In this document: in pieces, positions 16,592 through 24,727 of the stretch
Position numbering within the stretch: the stretch's first letter is position 1
Layout of the letters: each line of letters opens with the position of its first letter
From: a candidate division TA06 bacterium B3_TA06
Lineage (GTDB): Bacteria > Hydrothermota > Tepidihabitantia > B3-TA06
DNA length: 64,000 bases
Direction: 5' to 3'
Assembly: GCA_005223075.1 (NCBI GenBank)
Contig: NJBO01000009.1
Span: 35,629-99,628, forward strand
Made by a program: the position numbers and the translations under genes
The notes under the pieces: model-generated
What the model saw: the letters and a program-made list of their open reading frames with translations, nothing else
The model's database searches: none
Told to the model about the DNA's origin: nothing

Positions 16592-17044
16592 TTGAAGGAA
16601 TACCCTCCACTTGTATATTACAGAGGGATAGACGAGTACCGGAACCATTACATCCACAAGTACTGTAACAGGAAAATCTACACCTTCTTCGGTATGAGGG
16701 TATTTTTCCCTCGAGGCAGTTTCGAACATCTATTCTATGAAAGTAGCAAGAAACTTCCTGATCATAAAGATACTTTCGCCAGGGATAGAGCGGAAAGGAT
16801 TGATTGGATTGCCGCCGCGCTACAAGACAGAGACGCAGAAATCTTTCAAGGTTGGGATAGAGTCAAGAAACGAATAGATCCAACCAGGCTTGTTTTCGTG
16901 GTACAATCCAACTATATTGTTGTAGTGAAAAAGGAGGATTGGGATACGGGTGTAATAAGAACGGCTTTTCTTGCAAAGCCGTGGCCTTTGCAAATGATAA
17001 AGTCTAAACCGCGGGTACAGATTCCAAAGAAAAAAGACCGCTGA
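16592..17044 (+). CDS. Unknown 150-residue protein paired with the DUF3800 gene
   Basis: I do not recognise this protein with confidence. It starts at TTG (16592), 6 nt after the DUF3800 stop, and no in-frame ATG or GTG precedes it. The sequence is compact and basic at the end. It has the strands FGMRVFFPRG, FEHLFYES and FVVQSNYIVVVKKEDW, a helix FARDRAERIDWIAAAL, and a late GVIRTAFLAKPW. That run of strands with conserved-looking His, Arg and Thr is reminiscent of small RNase folds (BECR/RelE-like) found in toxins and phage proteins. This is only an impression. Tight pairing with DUF3800 suggests they work together. The TTG start and absent strong ribosome site suggest translation depends on the upstream gene. 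Confidence 0.6.
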   Translation: MKEYPPLVYYRGIDEYRNHYIHKYCNRKIYTFFGMRVFFPRGSFEHLFYESSKKLPDHKDTFARDRAERIDWIAAALQDRDAEIFQGWDRVKKRIDPTRLVFVVQSNYIVVVKKEDWDTGVIRTAFLAKPWPLQMIKSKPRVQIPKKKDR

Positions 17045-17269
17045 TTACTATTGGTTCAGCGGCCGAAACCTCTATGGGTTCCCTACAAAGGTAGAGAACT
17101 ATCGTACTATTAGTATAGTCAAATATCCCAATGTGTCAAGCCTTCAGTTGAACTCTTAAGCTCTCCCAGATGAAAACATTATTCCTTGAGATTGACAATG
17201 GATGTCCACTATTTGGGTAGCTTTTGGATAGTTTTTGGGGGGTATTTGTCCACCTTCTAAAGCTTTTGT

Positions 17270-17305
17270 GGTCCCCGCGAAGCTGCGAAGCAGATTCGTG
17301 GGGTG
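17270..17305. repeat. CACCCC-stem-GGGGACC palindromic element
   Basis: Inverse orientation: GGTCCCCGCGAAGCTGCGAA then GCAGATTCGTGGGGTGAT. It abuts the stop codon of dprA. Confidence 0.7.
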
Positions 17306-17306
17306 A

Positions 17307-18398
17307 TTACAAAACCCGCACGAACCGCATCCCGGGCAGCTGCTTTATCACGCCCTTAAGTTCCATGTTTAAGAGGGTTGGGAGCAGCTGCGCCGAAGGA
17401 ATCCCCAACCTATCCACAAGGTTATCCACATGAATCGGTTCAGGACCAAGTAATCGGTAGATGCGCTTCTCTTCGTCAGAAAGCGCGGAGTCGTCCGGCA
17501 TATCCTGCGTACCTTCAACGCTTACAGGTTGATACACCGCGGCGTACTCCTCAAGGATGTCCTCGACCCTTGAGACCAGTTTTGCACCGTCGCGCAGCAG
17601 CCTGTTCGTGCCCGCGGACTGCTCGCTGAAGATGCCTCCGGGAATCGCGAACACGTCTCGCCCTGCGTCTGCGGCCCAGCGCGCGGTGATTAAAGCGCCT
17701 GATCTTGGCCCTGCCTCAACCGCCACCACCCCGTGCGAGAGCCAGGCGATTATCCGGTTGCGGCGCGGGAAAAGTCCAGGTGCAGGGATGACGCCAGGCA
17801 AGAACTCGGTTATAACCGCACCCTGCGCCGCGATACGGTCGAAAAGTTCGGCGTTCTCCGGCGGGTAGGATATGTCTATCCCGCAGCCCAGGACCGCGAT
17901 GGTGCGCCCGCCCGCAGAAAGACACCCCTTGTGCGCCAGGCTGTCTATCCCGCGCGCCGCGCCTGAAACGATCACCACCCCTCGTGCACCAAGCTCGCGC
18001 GCAAGTCGCTCGGCCGCGGCCCGGCCGTAACCGGTAGGCGTGCGGGTACCCACCATCGCCACAACAAGCTTCTCTTCAGCTCTTAACTCTCCCCGCACGA
18101 AAAGCACCGCCGGAGGCTGGGGCGAGGACTTGAGAAGCAGAGGATAGTCGTCATCGAGGATGGTGATGATCTTCGCTCCACGGCGCTCCAGGCACTTCAA
18201 GTCATCTGCTGCCTCTTTTGAACGCGAATAGGAAGCTATCCTTGCGGCGATCTTTTGTGGAACACCCGCCTGCGTCAGCTCAGCCTTTGAACGCGCGAGT
18301 ATCTCCTCTGCCGAACCTAAGATCTCCATGAGCCGGGCAATACGCGTCTGTCCCAAACCCTCGACCGAAAGGAGATCAACGTATGCCTCGTTCTTCAC
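17307..18398 (-). CDS. dprA: DNA processing protein DprA
   Basis: A 363-residue DprA. The N-terminal helical region begins with a helix-hairpin-helix-like stretch (LLSVEGLGQTRIARLMEILG). The central Rossmann domain shows VGTRTPTGYGR, VSGAARGIDSLAHKGCL, the conserved GCGIDISYPPEN and FPRRNRIIAWLS, then GSGALIT-like RSGALITARWAADAGRD and VFAIPGGI. A C-terminal winged helix (about 300-363) ends in the PGMRFVRV stretch common in the family. DprA protects incoming single-stranded DNA and loads RecA during natural transformation. It also occurs in species not known to be competent. It starts at GTG (18398) with GGAGGGG eight bases upstream. It lies downstream of obg in the same direction, separated by a hairpin at 18473-18504. 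Confidence 0.95.
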   Translation of the reverse strand: MKNEAYVDLLSVEGLGQTRIARLMEILGSAEEILARSKAELTQAGVPQKIAARIASYSRSKEAADDLKCLERRGAKIITILDDDYPLLLKSSPQPPAVLFVRGELRAEEKLVVAMVGTRTPTGYGRAAAERLARELGARGVVIVSGAARGIDSLAHKGCLSAGGRTIAVLGCGIDISYPPENAELFDRIAAQGAVITEFLPGVIPAPGLFPRRNRIIAWLSHGVVAVEAGPRSGALITARWAADAGRDVFAIPGGIFSEQSAGTNRLLRDGAKLVSRVEDILEEYAAVYQPVSVEGTQDMPDDSALSDEEKRIYRLLGPEPIHVDNLVDRLGIPSAQLLPTLLNMELKGVIKQLPGMRFVRVL

Positions 18399-18472
18399 CC
18401 GTACCCCTCCGGGGCATCCTCATTAATTATTGGAAAGAACGCGCTATCGGCAACGAAATAACACACCTTTCT

Positions 18473-18504
18473 CCCGTAACACAACTTACTTGGTGTGTTA
18501 CGGG
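18473..18504 (-). terminator. Stem-loop between obg and dprA
   Basis: CCCGTAACACA/TGTGTTACGGG, an 11-bp perfect stem with a 10-nt loop, 46 nt after the obg stop. No T-run follows, so attenuation or mRNA processing is as likely as termination. Confidence 0.5.
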
Positions 18505-18550
18505 TAAATAAAGGCAGGGTTTCAGATAGACTTAATGGCCCCATAGCTCC

Positions 18551-19510
18551 TCACTTGTTGATAGTTTCGGTTAAGCGTTTGCGAACCTCGGCCAACCCCT
18601 GCTTCTTTAGGGCCGAGATATACGACACACCCTTCTCGTCGGGGATAGAAGGTTTCTCTTTAACCAGATCCATCTTATTAACCACGATCAGCCGCGGGCG
18701 CTCGGCAAGCTCCGGGTTGTAGGCTGCAAGTTCTGCAAGAAGCGTCTGATAGGCCACTGCCGGATTCTCGTCTGCGGCAAGGACAAACACCAAAAGCCTC
18801 GTGCGCTCGATGTGACGCAGGAAGCGCAGGCCCAGCCCCTTGCCCTGGGCCGCACCCTCGATTATCCCTGGGATATCGGAGATGGTAGCCGAGAGCCATT
18901 CGTCACGCAGCACGCCCAGATTGGGTGAAAGGGTGGTGAAGGGGTAGGATGCGATTTTGGGTTCGGCATGGGTGAGTGCTTTAAGGAGTGTGGATTTGCC
19001 AGCGTTGGGCAGACCGATAATCCCAACGTCTGCAAGGAGGCGAAGAACGAGCTTGAGTTTGCGCCTCTCGCCCGGTTTTCCTTCCTCATGCTCGCGCGGG
19101 GCCTGGTGGGTAGGTGTTGCGAAACGCGCGTTGCCTCGACCGCCTCGTCCGCCGCGAGCCACAAGAAGACGCTGGCTATCTTCCAGGACCGAGCCCAGGA
19201 GTTCACCCGAGTCTTCATCGTAGGCGTCGGTACCCAGGGGAACTTTGATCTCGGCATCCTTACCCTTGGCGCCGTGCATGTTCTTGCCCTTACCGTTGCC
19301 GCCCTTGCCAGCGCGGTAGGAGACGTGGTAGGCAAGATCGGCAAGCGTGGCCAGATGCAGGTTCCCAACGAGATAGATAGATCCACCGTCGCCTCCGTCC
19401 CCGCCGTCAGGCCCGCCTTTGGGAACAAACTTCTCGCGGCGAAAGCTCACGCAGCCTCGCCCGCCTGAACCTGCAGCCACCCGGATCGTTACCTCGTCTA
19501 CAAAACGCAC
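18551..19510 (-). CDS. obg: GTPase Obg/CgtA
   Basis: An Obg GTPase of about 320 residues. The glycine-rich Obg fold (GGRGCVSFRREKFVPKGGPD and GGDGGSIYLV) is followed by a GTPase domain with P-loop GLPNAGKSTLL, switch YPFTTLSPNLG, DIPGIIEGA and NKMDL. There is no long C-terminal OCT domain. Obg binds the 50S subunit and links ribosome assembly to growth state. Family alignment favours the GTG at 19510 (giving VRFVDEVTIRV) as start, because Obg proteins normally begin within a few residues of FVDEV. An in-frame TTG at 19543 with a GAGG upstream would add 11 residues. The gene heads a leftward pair with dprA. Confidence 0.93.
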   Translation of the reverse strand: MRFVDEVTIRVAAGSGGRGCVSFRREKFVPKGGPDGGDGGDGGSIYLVGNLHLATLADLAYHVSYRAGKGGNGKGKNMHGAKGKDAEIKVPLGTDAYDEDSGELLGSVLEDSQRLLVARGGRGGRGNARFATPTHQAPREHEEGKPGERRKLKLVLRLLADVGIIGLPNAGKSTLLKALTHAEPKIASYPFTTLSPNLGVLRDEWLSATISDIPGIIEGAAQGKGLGLRFLRHIERTRLLVFVLAADENPAVAYQTLLAELAAYNPELAERPRLIVVNKMDLVKEKPSIPDEKGVSYISALKKQGLAEVRKRLTETINK

Positions 19511-19543
19511 ATCATACTTTATACATTGTGCGGGAAAAATCAA

Positions 19544-19913
19544 GACCTCAACCTACCGTCCCAAAAGAGGACGAAATGTCCATTGTCAAGACATCATTGT
19601 AGATAGTCCAATACATCGTTACCAGGTAGCAAGAGGTTGAGAACTGCCACGCTTGAGCTTGTCTGTTCAAACCCGAAAAAGAGACAGAGTGTCTGCGCTA
19701 CATTGTAGGCTAGATAGTGTTCAATGATCAAAAGCCTTGCTTCGAGGGCATTCATGACGTATGATCTCTTGTAGTTAATCTGCATAGACGGTGGATCTGT
19801 TTGGTTAATTCCTTTTTTGTAAGTCTAAAGGAGCTCTCCGCTTTTCCTAATAACACCCTTGCTCGCATACCCCAACCCGGGCAACTATCTACCCGCGCAC
19901 GAACTCGCTTGCC
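19544..19913. other. Intergenic region with a decayed short reading frame
   Basis: No convincing gene. On the minus strand around 19780-19850 the reading VLLGKAESSFRLTKKELTKQ resembles a similarly placed frame at about 62660-62750 (VLEKAGISPRLRKREITKEI). The DNA of the two segments also aligns (GATCTGTTTGGTTA against GATCTCTTTGGTTA, then TCCGCTTTT against CCCGCTTTTT). The segment TTACCAGGTA also occurs near both. These look like relics of one small gene or repeat. Confidence 0.45.
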
Positions 19914-19941
19914 TTGACAAGAGCCAGACCCATCCTATAAT
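19914..19941 (+). promoter_or_regulatory. Full-consensus promoter of the LolA-like/beta-propeller operon
   Basis: TTGACA (19914-19919), 16-bp spacer, TATAAT (19936-19941); AGGAGG ribosome site at 19962-19967. Confidence 0.85.
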
Positions 19942-19971
19942 TCTCTACTAATCAGCCGTTTAGGAGGATCG

Positions 19972-20730
19972 ATGAAAAGAAGTATCAATAGAAGGTCGTG
20001 GTTTGTGGGATTATTTTTTGCCCTGGCTCTGCCCGCAATGGCTATAGGGGCAAGCGAGTACCCTGAGGAACTGGGGTTCCTGGCCGAAATCACCACCCCC
20101 GATTATCTGGCTGCGGGCGGAATCATAGCGCTACTCGACAGCACTGAGAAAGTGGTGCTTGAGGCCCCGGTTCGATTCTATTGGGAAGCGGAAGAAGAGA
20201 AGTTCGCCCTGGATATCCGGCTACCTGGTGGAGCACCCGCTATCTATATGCTGGGGATAGCCGATACGGTCTGGATATATGACTTTGCTCGCCGCGTAAA
20301 GCTCACCGCCTTCCGCGATCAAAGCTTTCCCTCCTTGAGCAACGTGCCTTTCTCGGCTGAGAACCTTCTAGGCATCTTCGGCATCTTCCCCAAGGGTTTT
20401 ACCGAGACCGACACCTTCTACCGCGAAGGTTCGCTCCTTGCAGTCGAGCAGGACCGGGTTATTTTTTCCTTCGATTCGGAGAGCAAACAGCTGCTGAATA
20501 TGACGAGAGGAGAAAGCACGATCACCTTCCACGACTTTTCTGTAGACAAGAAGTGGATGTGGCCTGCAAGGATAGAGATGAACGCGTCTCTCTTTTTCCC
20601 GTTCCAGGATGCGGCATCGACCCGGGTCAATATCAGGACGGTAAGCCTCAAGCGTCAGCGCAAGGATAATCTATTTGACGTGGATCCGCCGCCTAACATG
20701 GAGCGTGCATTTGACATGCGCGGTCTATAG
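19972..20730 (+). CDS. Exported LolA-like/DUF4292-type protein
   Basis: A 252-residue protein with a signal peptide (basic RRSW, then FVGLFFALALPAMAIG). Its strand pattern resembles LolA/LolB and the related outer-membrane lipoprotein-sorting folds: a leading acylated-ligand-binding-like half barrel (LIALLDSTEKVVLEAPVRFYWEA), then YMLGIADTVWIYDFARR and VIFSFDSESKQLLNMT. There is no lipobox, so it would be a soluble periplasmic form. Proteins of this fold carry lipidated cargo or lipids across the periplasm. It heads an operon with two beta-propeller proteins (36-nt and 13-nt gaps). The resemblance is structural and by pattern, so the cargo cannot be named. Confidence 0.6.
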   Translation: MKRSINRRSWFVGLFFALALPAMAIGASEYPEELGFLAEITTPDYLAAGGIIALLDSTEKVVLEAPVRFYWEAEEEKFALDIRLPGGAPAIYMLGIADTVWIYDFARRVKLTAFRDQSFPSLSNVPFSAENLLGIFGIFPKGFTETDTFYREGSLLAVEQDRVIFSFDSESKQLLNMTRGESTITFHDFSVDKKWMWPARIEMNASLFFPFQDAASTRVNIRTVSLKRQRKDNLFDVDPPPNMERAFDMRGL

Positions 20731-20766
20731 ACCGGCTCTAACTGGTCTTTTGGGGAACACTCCGAA

Positions 20767-22524
20767 ATGATTCTTACATTAATCCTTTTCCTGCAGGTGG
20801 GATTTGAACATACCTCCTCGCTGCTCCTTGGGGGTCACTTCCAGGCAGGCGTGGCGGACGAGGACCTTCTTTACGTAGCCGACGGCAGAGGCGTAAGCAT
20901 ATTCGACCGAAGGACCCTCAAGCGCCACGCCGAGCTCATGCTTTCTGGTAGAACTAACCTGATCGTGCGCCATGAGTCTAGCATCTTTGTAGGGGGAAGC
21001 AGAGGCCTCGCGGTAATAGACACAGCTGGCTTTTCCCAAGCAGAACCGCAGGTAGAATGGCTGCATACCGAGCCGATAACGGCGTTGGAACTCTTTGGGC
21101 GCAAGCTCTGGTTCGCGGATGCCAACGGACAACTTTATGGTATGGATATTGGAGGAGGCGAAAGCTCCCCTTCTACTCCGATCCATCTACCCATGCCCCC
21201 TGTAAGGATTGTTGGCAATGGAGCAAGGCTCTATCTGGCGGCAGACACAGGTGGGCTTTTTGTGCTGGATCTTGAGGCAAAGGCCTTACAGGCAAAGAAA
21301 GTAGCGATCGAGGGTGACCCAGCGGTTATGGATATCTTGATTGCAGACCAGACGGTCTACCTTGCGTGTGCCGAGCAGGGGCTTTGGGTGACCCAGCCCA
21401 GGCGCAACTCACTCAAGGTCGTTACGCGTATTGAGGCTACTGGTGAGGTAATGAGCCTGGAGCTATTCGATGAGAGGATTGCAGCCGCCTGCGGAACCGG
21501 CGATTTTCTTCTCTTCTCAATTGAGGCACCCCGGGAACCTCGGGAGATTCAAAGGGAACCCTTGCCTGGGATAGGGCTTGATCTTGTTAAAGCAGACGAG
21601 GACTGCTTTGTACTCACAGGTGTAGGCATAGGGCATATGTATCTCTCAACCAAACCCCTGGCAGGGCATGGACTGTTCTACAGGGGTGCCGGTTCCGGTT
21701 ACGACATCCTGACCCGGGGCGGGGTGGCGGTCCTTGCATCAGGCGAGGCCGGGATAAGGACCGTCGGGCTTGGAGACACCCTGACCTTCCTTGGCGAGAA
21801 CTCAAAGATGTCCGACTGCCGAAGGGCATATCTCTTTGGCTCGCAGGTCTACGCGCTGACCACCGCTAACATAATGCAGGTGGTAGAGATAAAGAACCCG
21901 ATGCGCCTGGAGAAACGCACCTTCCTGCAGTTTGAGTCGGTGACATCGGGGGTGGACTCGGAGGGCGAGATGCTCCTTGCGGCAGAACATGAGCGGGGCG
22001 TGGGGATCTGGTGGCGCTGTCCGTGCGGGCCGTTCAAGGAGCAGGGACGTTACAGCTTCGGCGGTCAGGCGCTGGATGTGAAGATCAGAGATAAGCTTGC
22101 CTTCGTCTCCGCCAATCCGCCTGCCATGTACGTAATCGAGTGGTCAGACAGCACCAACCCGGAGGAGGTGGCAAGCCTCGCGCTTGAACGTGACTACGAA
22201 AGGTTGTATGCGGACAAAGACCTCCTTTTTGGCCTTGATTCCTCAGGGGCGCTCGCTGTTATCAACGTTGCACGTCCCACACGGCCGAAGAAACTCGCTG
22301 TGCTTGAACTGGAGGGTGCCCCCATAGCCTTGGCGCGCTACCAGGATCATCTTTTGATAGCGGCACAGGACGCAGGGGTGCACGTGGTGGATATATCCAA
22401 ACCTCAATCGCCTGAACTCGTCACCACGCTGGACGTGGGACCGGCGATGGGGGTGGCTGTATCTGAAAATAGGTTTCTCGTCTCGACCCTCTATTCTATA
22501 GAGGCCTATAAGATTCAACCTTAA
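20767..22524 (+). CDS. Exported LVIVD-type beta-propeller protein A
   Basis: A 585-residue protein with a short signal-like N-terminus (MILTLILFLQVGFEHTSS). It has repeated units of about 40-45 residues in the style of LVIVD/YVTN beta-propellers: GRGVSIFDRRTLKR, LYLAADTGGLFVLDL, VYLACAEQGLWVTQP, LLIAAQDAGVHVVDISKPQ. Such propellers are extracellular or periplasmic binding platforms rather than enzymes. A short motif WRCPCGPF (about residues 418-425) has a counterpart (LICPCGPL) in the next protein. Two close cysteines in a periplasmic propeller could be a disulfide or a cofactor contact. It is co-transcribed with the LolA-like gene. Confidence 0.72.
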   Translation: MILTLILFLQVGFEHTSSLLLGGHFQAGVADEDLLYVADGRGVSIFDRRTLKRHAELMLSGRTNLIVRHESSIFVGGSRGLAVIDTAGFSQAEPQVEWLHTEPITALELFGRKLWFADANGQLYGMDIGGGESSPSTPIHLPMPPVRIVGNGARLYLAADTGGLFVLDLEAKALQAKKVAIEGDPAVMDILIADQTVYLACAEQGLWVTQPRRNSLKVVTRIEATGEVMSLELFDERIAAACGTGDFLLFSIEAPREPREIQREPLPGIGLDLVKADEDCFVLTGVGIGHMYLSTKPLAGHGLFYRGAGSGYDILTRGGVAVLASGEAGIRTVGLGDTLTFLGENSKMSDCRRAYLFGSQVYALTTANIMQVVEIKNPMRLEKRTFLQFESVTSGVDSEGEMLLAAEHERGVGIWWRCPCGPFKEQGRYSFGGQALDVKIRDKLAFVSANPPAMYVIEWSDSTNPEEVASLALERDYERLYADKDLLFGLDSSGALAVINVARPTRPKKLAVLELEGAPIALARYQDHLLIAAQDAGVHVVDISKPQSPELVTTLDVGPAMGVAVSENRFLVSTLYSIEAYKIQP

Positions 22525-22537
22525 AGGAGAGCAAAAG

Positions 22538-24307
22538 GTGTTCGCAGCATTACTTTTAACGTTGATGACCGCATCGTCTGAGGTGGAGGTCTTATTCGAG
22601 CAGGGGCGTAACTACTTCATATCAGGGGATTTTTCGGATCTGGTTGATGTTGGGGGAACGCTTTACGCCGCAAGTGGTTTCGGGCTTACGATAGTTCCTG
22701 CAGATCTCAGTGCTCAGGAGCATATCCCCACACCACACTACTCAAGAAAGATAGCACTGGCGGGCAAGCAAGTATATCTTGGTGAAGGCAACCAGATCAC
22801 CGAGTTCAAGATTTCGACCAAGGGAACCCAGATGTTGACCACCTATCCTGTCCCGGGGAAGGTGACGGCGCTTGCGGCCCGCAAGGATTTGCTGGTAGCG
22901 GGTACGGATTCGGCAAAGATTGTAATCTTCTCGAACCCCTCAAAGCCAAAGGTTATTGCAACGTTTGATGCACCGGCCGCGGTGAAAGACCTCTTTATCT
23001 ACCGTGGGTTCCTCTATGCGGCGTGCGGCAGGGGCGGGGTTGTGATTATTGAGCTTGGAGAGAATCCCTCTATTGTGCGGACCATGGATGTTTCCGGTGT
23101 CCAGGCACTTACGGTTGCAGATGGCCTTCTCTTCGTTGCAACAACCGCAGCAGATATCCTCGGTTTCTCTCTTGCCGAGCCTTCCTCTCCCCAGAGAAAA
23201 AAGAGCTTCTCAAGCGGTTCGGAGGTGGTCTCGCTTGCCTATTACAACAAGCATCTATATGCCGCCCATGGATATGCGGGGTATTCGGTATTCAACCTCC
23301 GTGGCGAGCGTTTGGAGATAGCCGAGCCGTTCCGCCAGGGGGACGTTGCGAGCATCCTGGCGACCAAGGAGGGTGTGTTCCTGGCACTTCGTGAGCGAGG
23401 CTTGGTGCGTCTTGAAGGCAAGAGCCCAAAGGAGCTGAAGGTAGCCGCCCGTCTTGAGCAGAACTCCCCCTCGGTTCATACAGCACAAAGCGGCGCGTTC
23501 TGGGCGGTGGCACGGGATCGGAACGGCGCAAGTATCGTGAGACTTTTGGAAGGGGAGGAGTCCGTAGCCTGGGGTCATGCCGAGCCGGCGCCTAAAAAGG
23601 CCGCAGGGGTTCTGCTCTCTGGAACATACCTTTACGTAGCAGACGCAGACCGCGGCGCATCCATATTTAACCTGAAGACCTTCCCCTTTGCAGAACGCAA
23701 GTTCGATCTGCGTCAGCCCGGTACGCCTCAGCGTTTTGCCCTGAGCGAGGATCTGATATTCCTTGCCGCAGGCGACAGAGGGTTAAGGGTCCTATTGATC
23801 TGCCCCTGCGGTCCGCTCCAGCAGAAGGTAGCCTTACAGGGTGTTAAGGCAGTAGACGTGGCGGCAAAGGATTCCATCATATACGTGGCCGACCCCGACT
23901 CCGGACTGCGGGTGATGGTGGTAAGGAATAAGTATCAGGAAATTCACGAACTTTCTATCTATCCAGGCGTTATAAGCCCGCAAGCGCTCTTACGCAGAGA
24001 CGACGTCCTGTACGTGGCCGACAGCATCGGTGCCATTGTTGCCCTTGATATCTCCGAGGCAAAGAATCCACGACAACTCTCCTTCGCCTTCATCGAAACG
24101 CAACCCTACGGGATGGCCCTGGAAGGCTCAACCCTGTACGTGGCCTGCGGTGAAGAGGGGGTTCTTCCCATAGACGTAAGCGATGTCAGAAATCCCGTAA
24201 TAGGTAAGTTCATCGAAACCCCTGGTCGTGCGCTTTCCGTGGCCGCATCTGATGATTACTTAGGGGTAGCCGACTACACCTCCTGGATGCTCATCCCTGT
24301 CGATTAG
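22538..24307 (+). CDS. Exported LVIVD-type beta-propeller protein B
   Basis: A 589-residue paralogue of the protein encoded just upstream, starting at GTG 13 nt after its stop. The signal-like N-terminus is MFAALLLTLMTASS. Propeller repeats are recognisable as GRGGVVIIELGENP, LYVADADRGASIFNLK, DRGLRVLLICPCGPL, IYVADPDSGLRVMVV and LYVACGEEGVLPIDVSDV. The CPCGP motif sits in an equivalent repeat to that of protein A. No catalytic motif is visible. The two may form a heteromeric surface or periplasmic complex with the LolA-like protein; this is inferred from operon structure only. Confidence 0.72.
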   Translation: MFAALLLTLMTASSEVEVLFEQGRNYFISGDFSDLVDVGGTLYAASGFGLTIVPADLSAQEHIPTPHYSRKIALAGKQVYLGEGNQITEFKISTKGTQMLTTYPVPGKVTALAARKDLLVAGTDSAKIVIFSNPSKPKVIATFDAPAAVKDLFIYRGFLYAACGRGGVVIIELGENPSIVRTMDVSGVQALTVADGLLFVATTAADILGFSLAEPSSPQRKKSFSSGSEVVSLAYYNKHLYAAHGYAGYSVFNLRGERLEIAEPFRQGDVASILATKEGVFLALRERGLVRLEGKSPKELKVAARLEQNSPSVHTAQSGAFWAVARDRNGASIVRLLEGEESVAWGHAEPAPKKAAGVLLSGTYLYVADADRGASIFNLKTFPFAERKFDLRQPGTPQRFALSEDLIFLAAGDRGLRVLLICPCGPLQQKVALQGVKAVDVAAKDSIIYVADPDSGLRVMVVRNKYQEIHELSIYPGVISPQALLRRDDVLYVADSIGAIVALDISEAKNPRQLSFAFIETQPYGMALEGSTLYVACGEEGVLPIDVSDVRNPVIGKFIETPGRALSVAASDDYLGVADYTSWMLIPVD

Positions 24308-24417
24308 TTTACCCACCCCTCTGTGGATTAGAGGCAAGGCGGAAGTTGGGTTGATAAGCTATCAGTCAAGGGTTACGAGTCCACCCGCCCCCGGAAGACA
24401 AGTCGGTCTGAGGACAC

Positions 24418-24445
24418 TTGACAAGTTAGTGGCAGGCTATATGTT
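24418..24445 (+). promoter_or_regulatory. Possible promoter of the 60-residue gene
   Basis: TTGACA (24418-24423), 16-bp spacer, TATGTT (24440-24445). Confidence 0.5.
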
Positions 24446-24464
24446 TTTTAAGACGTGGGGTTAG

Positions 24465-24647
24465 GTGGAGTCATTATCCCAAAAGGCGCTCGCGGTGGTG
24501 GATAAGCGGCAGAATGTCGAGGATACCCTTGAGTTCGCCCGCCGCACCGCCGAGAAGCCCGGCATGTACCGGATAGCCGCCGCCTTAACCGACGATCGCA
24601 AGCAGGTCTTCTTCCCCAGGCTGGGTGAGAAAGAAACCAGAGGATAA
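24465..24647 (+). CDS. Small hypothetical protein (60 residues)
   Basis: Starts at GTG with GTGGGG a few bases upstream and a plausible promoter at 24418-24445. The protein is helical and charged (SQKALAVVDKRQNVEDTLEF, then RTAEKPGMYRIAAAL). It has no signal peptide or membrane segment. I recognise no family. The readable promoter and start favour a real gene, but the short length keeps confidence low. Confidence 0.4.
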   Translation: MESLSQKALAVVDKRQNVEDTLEFARRTAEKPGMYRIAAALTDDRKQVFFPRLGEKETRG

Positions 24648-24727
24648 ACCTTTAGTCAGAAGAACTCCCGCAGCCATTCGTGCACGCCTGTGAAAACCCC
24701 CAGGTTGATCCCCTCCCAAAGGGAAAG

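Noticed and set aside
17411..17430. DnaA-box-like pair (CTATCCACA and TTATCCACA) inside dprA
   Set aside because: They lie in coding sequence within the conserved winged-helix region, and no other origin features are near. Chance is enough.
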